A stretch of DNA of 64,000 bases from Eudorina sp. 2006-703-Eu-15 (Eukaryota > Chlorophyta > Chlorophyceae > Chlamydomonadales > Volvocaceae), in the NCBI GenBank assembly GCA_003117195.1, contig BDSI01000191.1:2501-66500 (forward strand), in the 5' to 3' direction. The translations under genes and the position numbers were made by a program. The stretch's first letter is position 1. Each line of letters starts with the position of its first letter. The notes beneath the pieces were generated by a model. The model was not told the origin of the DNA. It did no database searches and saw only the letters and a program-made list of their open reading frames with translations. Positions 47,631 to 57,869 of this stretch are shown here, one piece after another.

Positions 47631-48314
47631 GTTCGGAGAACAAACTTCCTTGCCCGTTGGTGTGTGCCGCAAAAAAGCACTTTGACCGAACCGAACCAAA
47701 CCAAACCAAAAAGTGAATCCACCCGCAAAGCCTCTATAGCCATATAGCATATAGATACCGACATATATGCATATATAGCTCACATCATCGAGGTCCACGC
47801 AGCCTTCTGGGTGTTACCGTCGTGAAGCCAACCAGAAAGCCATTTCCGCAAAGGGATTGCCGCTTTTGCTCAAAAGCGTTCACGACAAACTTTATATCAA
47901 ACCACGAGAAGGCTTGCGGCCCCAAGCATGGCGTGCCAGTAAACTTTTGGGAGATCGGCATTGCGAAGAGCTTGTTTGGCCACGTTGTGGAGCCCATACA
48001 TGCGCCCGGCACCCAGCCAGCACAACCACAGCAGAAAACTTTCCTGGCCGCTGCGGAGCAGACTATCCCTGCGGACGGTTTCCTCCTACATAGCTCACAT
48101 AGGCACATATGGCCGAAATGCTGCTTCGCGAGGGCCATTTCGGCTATATGTGCCTATGTGAGCTATATTTGCCTATATGTGCGGTATCCTTATGCTATAT
48201 CCTATATGGCTATAGTGGCGGATGGATTCACTTTTTGGTTTGGTTCGGTACGGTCAAAGTGCTTTTTGCGCATTTGCGGCACACACCAACGGGCAGGAAG
48301 TTTGTTCTCCGAAC
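47631..48314. mobile_element. DNA-transposon-like element with ~150-nt terminal inverted repeats
   Basis: The left end gttcggagaacaaacttcct and the right end (ttgttctccgaac) are inverted copies extending about 150 nt, including the gaaccaaaccaaaaagtgaa stretch. The interior holds a nested 30-nt hairpin (48091-48165) and a frame from 47822 without ATG. That frame encodes a C-x2-C-x12-H-x4-C zinc-finger-like motif (CRFCSKAF...HEKAC) at residues 13-32 but no transposase catalytic domain. A target-site duplication could not be defined. It is a non-autonomous element, possibly of a zinc-finger-bearing TIR superfamily such as hAT. Confidence 0.7.
48091..48165. repeat. Perfect-type hairpin nested in TIR element
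   Basis: tagctcacataggcacatat ... ggccgaaatg pairs with catttcggctatatgtgcct ... atgtgagcta around a loop of about 14 nt. It lies inside the 47631-48314 element and repeats its sub-terminal motif gctcacat. Confidence 0.75.
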
Positions 48315-49238
48315 AGCCATAATGTTGATCATTGTACTATAAGATCCGACTGCAGCGCGAGTGCTGAGTGACAGTTCGTTGACAGAAATCCAACGTAGGC
48401 ATAACCCTAAACCCCAAATTGAAACCAATAGGTAATAATGCGTGAAATATTGCAATTAAACAGCTTTCAATCGTAAAGCGTCTGTGCCAATGCCGACCCA
48501 AACCCCTCGCTCACGAACCGCCCTCATTAAGCCGCGCGCACGCGGCCGCACGTAGCGCCGACTGCGCTCAAACCCGCTTTAGGATGGTCACAGGATCTTT
48601 TAGTAACAGCACCGAAACAGTGCGTACGCATCAGAAGCCGCAAGATACGTACCCCAACCCTCGGTAACCGAACCCCTCGCCACACATGATGAATGGAAGT
48701 CCCGCCCCACGGCCGCATTACAGGGAACCACCCCGGTCAAGGAACCCAGCAGAATTCATACAAATGATCATGAGCACCAAGGGACGGGGATAACGGTACA
48801 ATGAAAAACATGCATGACCAGAACATACAAATTAGATGGGATTTACCCACAGGCGCCCTTATTAGGTATCAGCGAAAATCGGACCACATACGTCAAGAAC
48901 AACCCAGTCACCGATGGATAGCTGACAATAGTGCGGTCGGGGGGGCTGCTGGGTACGTAGTAGTCACCCTTACTAAAACAAATCCCACTCTTTGTGCGTG
49001 CCTGCTCGCTCGTTGCATGCAACGGCATTCGTTCGTTCGTTATTCGTTCAATCATTCGGCTTTCCACGGGTATGTAGCCAGTGAGGAGGGCGGCCGGGGT
49101 CTAGTGGTATACGTACCTGGCTTGGCACGGATTGGGCCTATATACGTAGATAGCATGGCAGCCTATCTGGCTTCCGGCATGAACGTGCACTCTTTTGGCT
49201 ATATATAGAGCTTACTCCACCTCGTAACGGTTACATTA

Positions 49239-49325
49239 CATTACTGGTTGATTAAGATTGTGACTTTTGGTGCTATAATAATTTCAGCGTCACCAATAGT
49301 CACATTCTTAATCAAACCAGTAATG
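49239..49325. mobile_element. Small fold-back (MITE-like) element
   Basis: The arms cattactggttgattaagat... (49239-49272) and its inverse ...ttaatcaaaccagtaatg (49291-49325) are about 34 nt with a few mismatches, around an 18-nt loop. The sequence is AT-rich compared with its surroundings. Confidence 0.75.
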
Positions 49326-49385
49326 TATCTGTCTTGGTTGTTTCGCTACTCTCCCTTCTTCCGGTACACCGTTTCGCGCCCTCCC

Positions 49386-49910
49386 CTTCGCAGCAAGGCG
49401 TCTGCCCTGTATAATAGGAAAGACGAGCGTTAATTTCAGTTGCATAGAGCACACGTGGTGGACTGACGCTCCCCCCTTCCCCCACACCCCTCTTCCCACC
49501 CATCCCCCCCTCCTTTTCGCAGAAAGGCAGTTAGCATGCGTATGAGGCTATTTGCTTATGCTTTTGTCCTTGTGCGCCTTTACGCTCGCTTTATCAATGT
49601 GGATTGACGCGCAAAGTAACGTGCATAGAGCGGACCTCGTTTTTCGCAGCGAGGCGGTTGGTATGCGTACAAGGTGTCAAGCGGCGACTACGGATGCACC
49701 TCTGCGCCTCGAGTTTGATGTGCATAGTAATGCGCCTGCAGATCAGCATGTTTACATTGTCCCGGCAAACGTTGTTCCACTGTGCACGGGGTGGGGGGCC
49801 CGGGGCTAGCGCCCCCCCTTCCCACACACCCCCCCTTTCGCAGCAAGGCGGTTGTCGTGCGTATTAGGAAACCTGAGTGCGATTTCAAGTGCATAGAGCG
49901 GACGTGTGGG
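49386..49910. repeat. Degenerate tandem repeat, units of ~125-195 nt
   Basis: The motif ttcgcagcaaggcg recurs at about 49387, 49516, 49641 and 49838. Each is followed by a gcgtat-type motif and a gtgcatagagcgga motif (about 49442, 49621, 49890). At least four diverged units; non-coding. Confidence 0.6.
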
Positions 49911-50232
49911 AGGGGGGCCGGGCCACAAGATGTCTGTCATCTACGTGCGTATTAGGTGATATCAGGTGGTACAAGCGTTCACGGATGCTCGCCCGTAGGC
50001 GACACCCGTAGGCGACATCCAGCGCAGTGGAAGGCTGGAATGAACGCAGGCGCAAAGGCACCTAGGGAACGCCGGATGCGAAGGGCCGGTCCGAACAGGG
50101 GCGGTCCGGAAAGACGCATGGCGGGTAACATGGGATGAACCGCGGTTGCAAAACATTTCGAAATTCGGCAAACAGACCGGCGGCGGGTGGCGGCGGCAGG
50201 ACGGCGTGTGCCAGACGCCGGGAGTTCATTTT

Positions 50233-50313
50233 GTAACCGTTACAAGGTGGACCCATATCCCGACCGGGTGTTCCAACGGGCCCAGATAGCTCGTAGGTGC
50301 CTCGTCTCATCAG
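50233..50313 (-). repeat. Dispersed repeat family R2, inverted copy
   Basis: gtaaccgttacaaggtggac then cccgaccgggtgttccaacg and ctcgtaggtgcctcgtctca are the reverse complement of 8812-8892. Confidence 0.7.
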
Positions 50314-51345
50314 GGGATTGGTGCAGCCAGTTGCCAAATAGGTTGAACTGGCCAAGGTGGCGGTGGGGCTCTTGGCGATTGGCCCCCGTTGCCGTTTCGT
50401 ACCCACACCGTTTGCCCTGACTGGTACTCGTTCGAGAGACAACAGCTTTGCCCCCTCCTATGCGCAAGGTGTGGTGCGCAGCTGTGCGCCGCGGGCCCCT
50501 CGGCCAAACTGTCGGGCCCGCTGTCGGGCCCGAACTGTCGTGCCGGTCGAATGTCGCCGTGGCAGGTTGCTCGTGTGCATTCTGTCAACAATGCAGCCCT
50601 CGTGGTCTGATTAGTGTAACGCAACGGCGCAGGTGCGGCAAGCGGATACGGCCTACAGTTCACCGTATCCGCTATCACTGTCACTATCCACCTTCGGGAT
50701 GGCAACAGCAGCAGCGGCGTACGGGCTGCAATGACTCACTTGGCACATGGAGCATGGCGGGATGCCGCCGGAGGCTATGATGGACCGGCTCGAAGGGTGG
50801 ATGGCACGCCTTCGGGTAGATCGGGCCCAGGGCCCCGAGGCCACCCAGAGGCGGCCTACTGGGGTGCCACGCAGTCTGCTGCCTGGGCACCCGGCTGTGG
50901 GTGGTGTCGGAGCGCTGCCGCTACGGGAACATATCCGCGCGCGATGGGCCTCAGCGGCGGTGCAATACTTGCGGAGGACCCGTCACCAGCGGGCCACCCC
51001 CTGGAGGCCGGGGTTCGAAGATTAGAGCCAGAGGTACAGCGGGTAGTGACTGCCCTGGTTGCCCTGCCGAAGGTGGTGGACATTGCCGAACACCCGCTCT
51101 CCCCGGGGGCGAGGTGCTGGAACGCACCGCTGTGCGTGGGGGAACTCGCTGCTCCCGGAGGACCTGCCCGAAGGGGCGCGTCCTGGGCTAGAGCATGTAT
51201 TCCCAGAGCTGGTGGACTGCAGCGAGCTGCGAACGGTCGGGCAGCTGATTCGAGCGGGGGAGGCGCTCCGGATGGTGTGGGCTGAATCGGGGACCTGGCC
51301 TGCCCTCCGCTATTATAGGGGGCCGGGCTTCCGTTAGTTTTTGGT

Positions 51346-51622
51346 TGATTGGTCACGGTATTCGTTGAGTGGGGTGTGCTCCACTAGTGATCGCTGGGCA
51401 CTGTCACGAGCCAGGCGTGGGTTTCCCAAGACATCGAGAGGGTGCAGCGCTGGGGATCCCGCCCGCTGTTGTGCCCATCCGTTTGGTAGTGTTGCCCCGG
51501 TGTGCGCCTCTGCTTGCTTGGGTAGCTGTCTGGGTGGAGTTATGGCCCTCTTTGTTTTTATTCCAGGGCGTTCAGGTGTGGAGGTGTCCTGATACACACC
51601 GTTGATCCCTTTTCGGGGTTCA
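51346..51622 (-). repeat. Dispersed repeat family R1, inverted copy
   Basis: Runs from gattggtcacggtattcgtt to caccgttgatcccttttcgg, the reverse complement of 7603-8000 with an internal deletion of about 80-100 nt. Confidence 0.7.
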
Positions 51623-52686
51623 CCAACAGCAAAACCATCATCACAGGAAACCTCATTGACGACTTCCTCGACCACGGTACACGCTAGGCGTCCTCGGCGT
51701 GCTTCGCATTATTGGTGGTCGCATTAGCTCTACTACTGCATATAGACGAGATACTGATAGACGAGATACCTTGAGGTACTGCAACGGTTACATCATGCTC
51801 GTTACGCCAAGTTATTGCAACACAATGTCACGCCAACGCCAGTGTTCACCACGATTACAGGCTCAAATCAATAAATTGGAACGGTTTGGTTTTCATGTCC
51901 TATCGTTCGTTTGGCAAGTGGACCTTCGGAAGACGTTCGCATCTGCAACTTTGTCGGAAAGAGATCGCATGCTTCCGTAATGTTTTGGCCTGGCAGGGAA
52001 TTCTTCAACGGAATCCGCCGAATCTAAAGCTAGGCCAGAGCGAAGACACAACTTGCGTTGAGACCATCGAGGCACACAAACCGCTGCCTGCTGCATTCCC
52101 CTCCATGTCCCTCAATGAGGGATTTAGTAGTGCGTTATCAAGTTCAGGGCCAGCGTGCACAGCGCAACCCCAGGGGTCCGAACATAACGGCGGCGCCCGC
52201 GTCGACGGGATATCGATCGGCGCCACGCGCGACGCCTCGCTGACCGGCCGGGGACCTGCAGTCCTGCACCCGTGAGTGCTCCATTGCTGAGAACACGTCC
52301 CACCCATACATTAAAATGCCGCATGTGCCTCGGTCATGGACGTGAAAGTGGCCACATGGACGTGAAAGTGGCCAGTAGCGGGGCGCGACGTACAGCAAAA
52401 GAGTCACTGACCCGTGGGTGCGTGTCGCCCCAGAAACGGAGCGGTCTCTCGCGCGCACTTCTGTCGGAGAACATAGCTCGCTCACCAGTGATTTCCGGCC
52501 CAGTAGTCGGGCCCAAGTTGTCATTCTGCGGCTGTGTGGCAATTCATCATCCAGGTGCAATTTACTACCGAACACTGTGTCCCAGTTGCGGCCGGTCCCT
52601 AGCTGGCCTGACTAGCTCGCACAGGTGCCCACCGGGGTCGCCCGGGAGGCTGTCCGTGACGACGTACGGATGGTGCCCAGAGAAGA

Positions 52687-53330
52687 ATGCATGCCAGGCT
52701 GGAGTCGGAACATATGACTAACGAGCATGAATACTTTTGGGCGGGGAAGGTACTCCGAATTTTCGAAACCCTGGGGTTCGATTATAAGGCACATGTGGAG
52801 GAGGCGCTCGGTGCGGAGGCCAAGGCCAAGGCCATTGTTGCGCTAGATATCCCTTTTGGAGATTTGCTCTTAGAATTTCGGAGCAGACTGCTCTACGATT
52901 GGTCTGCTGATTGCCTGGATCAGGATCCCAGGGGCTTCCCTGGGTACACTGATAGGGCCGGAGTGCAGGGGCCGGGCGTGACAGCATGTCGGTACCTGAA
53001 CTGGATGGGCTTTGCGTACACACCGATCGATCACAAGCGAAAGCTGGACCATATGACGTCTGGTATGCCGAGGAAGCACCACACGGCGCTAATGCGATTT
53101 CGGCGTGGCCGTTGGGATCTGGAGGTATCGCGGTTAGCACGAGGGCCAGGGCGCACGCCGCGCAGTACACGGACGTACCGGGTTTGCAATAGTGGAGCGG
53201 TAGAGGGACGAGCTACACGTGCTAATTGAATGTCCGAACCGCTACGTCGAGCGGTGGATCTCCATGATGACTCGGATATGTTCGGAATCATGTTTTTGTT
53301 TGACCAGTGCAAGCTTGGTCACTTCTTGTA
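52687..53330 (+). mobile_element. LINE (non-LTR retrotransposon) 3' remnant
   Basis: The frame starting at 52687 reads like the region behind a reverse transcriptase: DLLLEFRSRLLYDW, DPRGFPGYTD, ACRYLNWMG, RKLDHMTSGMP...HHTALMRFR and then RVCNSG, the first half of a zf-RVT-type zinc motif. The second half (ELHVLIECP, 53208-53236) is in another frame, so there is a one-base frameshift near 53205. No polymerase domain with the DD motif is visible upstream. A dead, 5'-truncated copy. Confidence 0.6.
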
Positions 53331-54102
53331 TCAGGTGCAGAAGTTGCGGAAGGAAAAGCTGCAGAGATGAGAGATTCTGCTACCTTTTGTTCTTTGGTGC
53401 GCCCTGTAACGGATGACCTCTGTGGGGGAACACATGTTTATAGCCGTAAGGCCTGTACAACGTGTAACAACCAACCAACCAGAAGAATGGGGCCACTCAG
53501 GGCCTTTCCGTACACAGCAAGACCGTAGTACCAAGCACGACGTGATCTTCGTAACTGCAAGGTCTTGGTTGGAAGGGATAACCCGTTGTCAACGTGCCCT
53601 TGCTTCCTGCGATATGCGGTAATGCGGTATGATGTTGCGTTAGTGGTTATTTAACTGCGCGGAAGGAGCCTTAACACTATGAAACCGTACGGCTTACGTC
53701 TAGCTGTTGACCTTGGACAACCGGAATACTGTCACTTCACTACACCTTATTACTCCGTTGTGAGTTGCAAACTGCTTCCTTGCGCACGGCTGTTCGACTC
53801 CCTATAATGTTCCGGCACTGAGAATGGTTCCGACAATCACGTTTATGCAGCAGTGATAGTTTGAAATGGGATCTACTTGGAGTCAGTCAGGGTCGTGGCA
53901 GGAGGCGGTCACGAAGGTTTGTTCTGTTTTGATACGTTTGTGAGCTGGCAGTCTGGAAGCATCCTTTAACATCAAGGGAGAAAGACATCTAATTAACGAC
54001 ACGAACTCAAAGGTCAAAAACTTATCGCCTCAGGATGACGTGCGGAATGCTGTTCGGGGCTTTGAAACGTGGCAGAAAGTGCAGGACGAACTGAAGGCAT
54101 CC

Positions 54103-57100
54103 ATGTCAGTTCAGGTGGGGCGCTCAGGCTGGTCCGAGTCCATGCTCTGTCGTTGCGCGGTGCCCGCGCGGGACTCGCCCTCGTCGCCACGGCTCCCGTA
54201 TCCCGGTGGCGCTCCCAAGCTCCCACCCACCCCGGATTGGCCTCAAACCTGCGGCCGTCATCACCAGCCCCACGGATGCAACGTGCAGTCGCGGCCAGCG
54301 AACTTGCTCCTTCCGCAGACATCAGCGCAGGTTCCCTGCGCGTCATCCATCTCAGCGCTGAGGTTGTGAGGCATCAATGACGGGAAATGGGTCTTTAGTC
54401 GTCACCTGTGGGACCCACGACCCACATTACTCCCCCGCGCGCCAGACCCCACGCCTAATCCCAACCTCACCCCATCCCCCCACCCTACTCCCCTACAATC
54501 TTCCTCTCCGCGCCCGGGGCCCCCGCAGCGCTCCGCCCCCTCCACGGGCACCCTCCTGGAGCGAGTGGGCGGCCCGGACTGCGTGAGGCGGATGGTGGGG
54601 ACCTTCGTCCACAAACTCTACGCGGATGAGCAGGCGGGTCGGGCGGGCGGGCCTTGGGGTGGGTCAGGTGGGGGCACAGCACACCGCCCGCGGCTGCAGC
54701 CGTTTCCTGTCCGTAAGCCACGTAAGCCACACGCATGCCACCTGCACTGCTTCACTTTTGCATGCCACTGCTTCACGTTTTCTGTTGGGCGCGATCCGCA
54801 GCTGGATGAGGGAGGACCGCCAGCATCATACGTGTCGGGCAGCAGCAGCAACAGCAGCTTCCTGTCCCTGTCGGCACCCTGAGGAGCAGCGTGAGCGTCA
54901 TGCCGCCGCTTCCCACCTCCTCCTCCTCCTACCCCTCCCCCTCCACTTCCCGGCACGGCCTGACCCCCCGGCAGGCGGGTTGGCCCTGGTTGCGCGGCCA
55001 CCGTTTTGCGTCGTTGGCGCGTGGTCCGACCCTCCAGCCGCGGCATCGCGCCCGGGGACCACTGAGCGGGCGACCCCTTTGAGTCGTGACATGAAGGAAC
55101 ATCGATGTTGCACTAGAGTCTAATAAAGCCAATCTCCACCCCCCCTGGCCCATGTCCCCTCTCCCATCTGGGTTCCGCAGCTGGCGGTGTTCCTTCAGGA
55201 CACGGACGCGGTCTCACTGAGGGCCAAGCAGGTGGGGACCGGCAGCGGCAGTGCAATTGCAGTGCAGCGGCAGTGCAGTGCAGTGCAGTGCCGGGGCGCT
55301 CGCCGGATGACGACGGGGAACGTTGGGGCGCCCGGCGGTGCCGTTGCGTGATCCATATGTGGTCGGGACAGTGCGCTGCCGGCATTTGCCTTCGGGGGCC
55401 ATTCGCTTCCCCGGGGGGGACTTTAGAAGCAGTGACAGAGGGGGAAGTTCAGGACGACGGAGTCTAAGAGAACGGAGTCCAGAACGAAAATCGGGCAAAG
55501 AGGGGGTCTGAGGCAGGGGCTCGCGGGTATCGTTAAGAGGGGAGGGCCGCAGACCGGTAAGGCAATGATGTCAGGATTGCCCAGCTCAGACCTGGGCCAG
55601 TGAGTAGCCCGAGGGGCCCCGGATGCGGTGCGGCGCAGGACCTGCGGTTAGGGCGCGCATTGGGGTTTCGGGTCCGGTCAGGTCACAAATGCTTGTACGC
55701 GACACGAGACCGAGAATTTGACCGGGGGTGTGGGGCCGACACCATCGGCATTGCCGCACACATTCGTCGTCGCACACACACGCCACCGGTGCCGTTTGGC
55801 ACAGCCGGCCGCTGAAAATGCCTCTCCTCTCCCAGCCCCTTTCATGCAACCACCGGGGGGCCCCCGGGGGAAGAGGTTGGCCGGTTGGGTAGCCCGGGGG
55901 AGGGGGTTGAGAAGTGTCCGGCCAGACCAACCATCACCCCACTGCTCCCTCCCTCGCCCCCCAACCTCTGCCTCGCTGTCCGCCGCAGTCCACCTTCATG
56001 AACTGGCTGTTTAGCCCCGCCGACCAGGCGCAGCCCACCCGCCACGTGCGCACCGCCCACCTGCGGCTCATCAAGCAGCGGGGCTTCACGGAGGAGCACT
56101 TTGAGCGGGGGCTGGGCTACTTCGAGGAGGCGATGAGGGAGCACGGGTACACGGAGGTGCTGGTGAAGGAGATCATGGGGAAGCTGCGGCCGTACAAGGT
56201 GAGGGAGGGAGCAGGGAGGGAGCAGGGAGGGGCAGGAGGGCCGCCAAACCCCGGGGGGACTGAAGGGGAGGGGGGCCGCCACCACCACCGGGGTGTGCCG
56301 ATCAGCTGCGCCCCGTCAATCAGGACACCACCTCCCTCCCTTCCACCCGCCGGGGACCCTCATGAACCTACGGTACCGTACCTTCGGTGCCTGCTGCTGC
56401 TGCTGCTGCTGCTGCATTTGGGCAGCAGACATCAGACATCCTCCGCATGTGGTGTGTAATGCGGCCTGGTGATGTGTGCCTAGGGCTGGCTGTCCGGAGT
56501 CGGCCGGCCGCCTTGGACAGGGTATCAATGACGTGGTCCCCCTGCCTGTGCCCCCCTCCCTCCGGGGAAACGACGCTCCTGCCGCCCCCCCCCTTCCCTC
56601 TCCTCCCAGGACCTGGCGTTCACACCGCTGCCGCGTGATGCGGAGGACGAGAAGAAGTGGCTCATCGAGGAGCGCGCCAAGCGGGGTCCGGCGGCCGTCG
56701 CGACCACACCACCGCCAGGCACGCCGCCCCCGCCCTCGCAGGAGCAGACGATGCAGCCACAGCAGCGGCGCATTACTACCCCCTCCGCAGCAGCGGCAGC
56801 AGCATCGGCGGCGGGGGAGGAGGAGCAGATGCCGCACTCTAGGACCTCACCGACCCACTCCGCACCCTCCGGTACCCGTCCGGGACCCGTCACGGGCCCC
56901 CAGGAGCCCCCCAATCAGCAGCCGCCGCGGCCCCACCACCACCACCACCACCAGCACCACCAGTCGCCGCAGCAACCGCAGATGACCCCCTGGCAGTCAC
57001 CCTGGCAGCCGTGGCAGCCGCCCCAGCGACTGGCGCTGCAGACGGGTTCGGGACCCGATCTCACCTCCCTGGAGCCCATAGGGCCCCTGGGGCCGTACGG

Positions 57101-57869
57101 CGGCGGGGAGCGCACCAGCGAGCTGCCGTCCCCCTCCGCCACCCCCACCGCCGGCACCAACACCTCCACCGCCGCCCACAGCCCCACCTCCACCGCCTCC
57201 TTCCCCGCCCCATCGTCCGTCGCGTCGGAGACCGCGGCCGGCGGAGGGCTGCCGCCCCCGGCTGTGCCCCTGCAGCGACCCCCGGCCTCCGCGACCGAGG
57301 TCGTGCTGCCGGCCCTGTCGCCCCGCGCCGCCAGCGCCGGCCAACTGGCTGACGGCAGCCACGCCGCCGCCGCCGGACTGCGGGTCGGCGCACGAATGGG
57401 GGCCGGCGGTGGCCTCGGCGGCAGCGCCGCCGCTGCCGAGTTCGAGGGTCACAGCGCCAGGTCGGCTTCCGGTCCGTCGTGTCCGTTCACGGGCGCACGA
57501 CTGTCGCGACCCGCCAACAGCGCCTCCGACCTGCCCGCCGGCGTGGCGGCGGCGGCGGCGAAAGGCACGTGGGCGGCGGCCGCGCCGCCGCCTCCGTCGC
57601 CGCCGCTGCGGCTGGTTTCGTCCGGTCCGACGACACCGCCGGGCAGCCGACCCGGCACCGGCACCGGGTTTATCGGCGGCGGCGGTGGAAGCGTCCCCGT
57701 GTCGGCGGTCGCCCTCCCCTCGCCGCCACTGCCGCCGCCGGCATCGATCCGTACGCTGCCGCCGCTTCCGTTTCCTCCACCCCCGCCGTTGCCGTACGCA
57801 GTTTCACCCATGCATCCAGGGCCCTCCACGCCGCGGTACGGACCCGTGGGTCAGTCGGGCACCTCTTAG
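54103..57869 (+). CDS. THB: Truncated haemoglobin (2/2 globin) with long low-complexity C-terminal tail
   Basis: Exons 54103-54114 (MSVQ), 54529-54633, 55181-55231, 55989-56198 and 56610-57869; 545 aa. The globin domain covers residues ~10-126: LLERVGG, KLYADEQLAVFLQD, RAKQSTFMNWLF with a Lys at the E10 position, VRTAHLRL with the proximal His (F8), and GYTEVLVKEIMGKLRP. A Lys at E10 with His F8 is the arrangement of Chlamydomonas THB1, a hexacoordinate haem protein linked to NO metabolism, so NO dioxygenation or haem sensing is a reasonable inference. The last exon adds ~420 residues rich in Pro, Ala, Ser, Gly and Gln, including a His run (HHHHHHQHH), with no fold. The exon 1 assignment is tentative. 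The intron after 54633 appears to use a GC donor (CAG|GCGGGT). Typical THBs are about 130-160 aa, so the tail is exceptional. Confidence 0.85.
54634..55180 (+). other. Putative GC-AG intron of the globin gene
   Basis: The globin alignment requires DEQ to be followed directly by LAVFLQD. DEQ ends at 54633 and is followed by gcgggt, not gt. The acceptor ttccgcag at 55180 is standard. This fits the minor GC-AG intron class. Confidence 0.55.

Larger units (their letters stand above)
46939..54102. other. Repeat-rich intergenic region
   Basis: The 7 kb between the divergent SET-domain and globin genes contain a long-TIR element (47631-48314), a fold-back element (49239-49325), a degenerate tandem array (49386-49910), R2 (50233-50313), R1 (51346-51622) and a LINE-like remnant (52687-53330). 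Between 50.7 and 51.3 kb, coding-like GC-rich frames with a CNTCGG segment resemble the C-terminal zinc region of non-LTR elements but are broken. No host gene was recognised. Confidence 0.55.

Noticed and set aside
49094..49140. tRNA-Glu-like A-box (ggtctagtggtatacgtacc)
   Set aside because: No B-box or acceptor stem follows, so it is at most a tRNA fragment.
54805..54882. Possible alternative globin exon starting LDEGGPPASYV
   Set aside because: It has a good acceptor, but it ends in a stop after 26 residues and does not fit the globin fold. The 55181-55231 exon supplies the expected residues.
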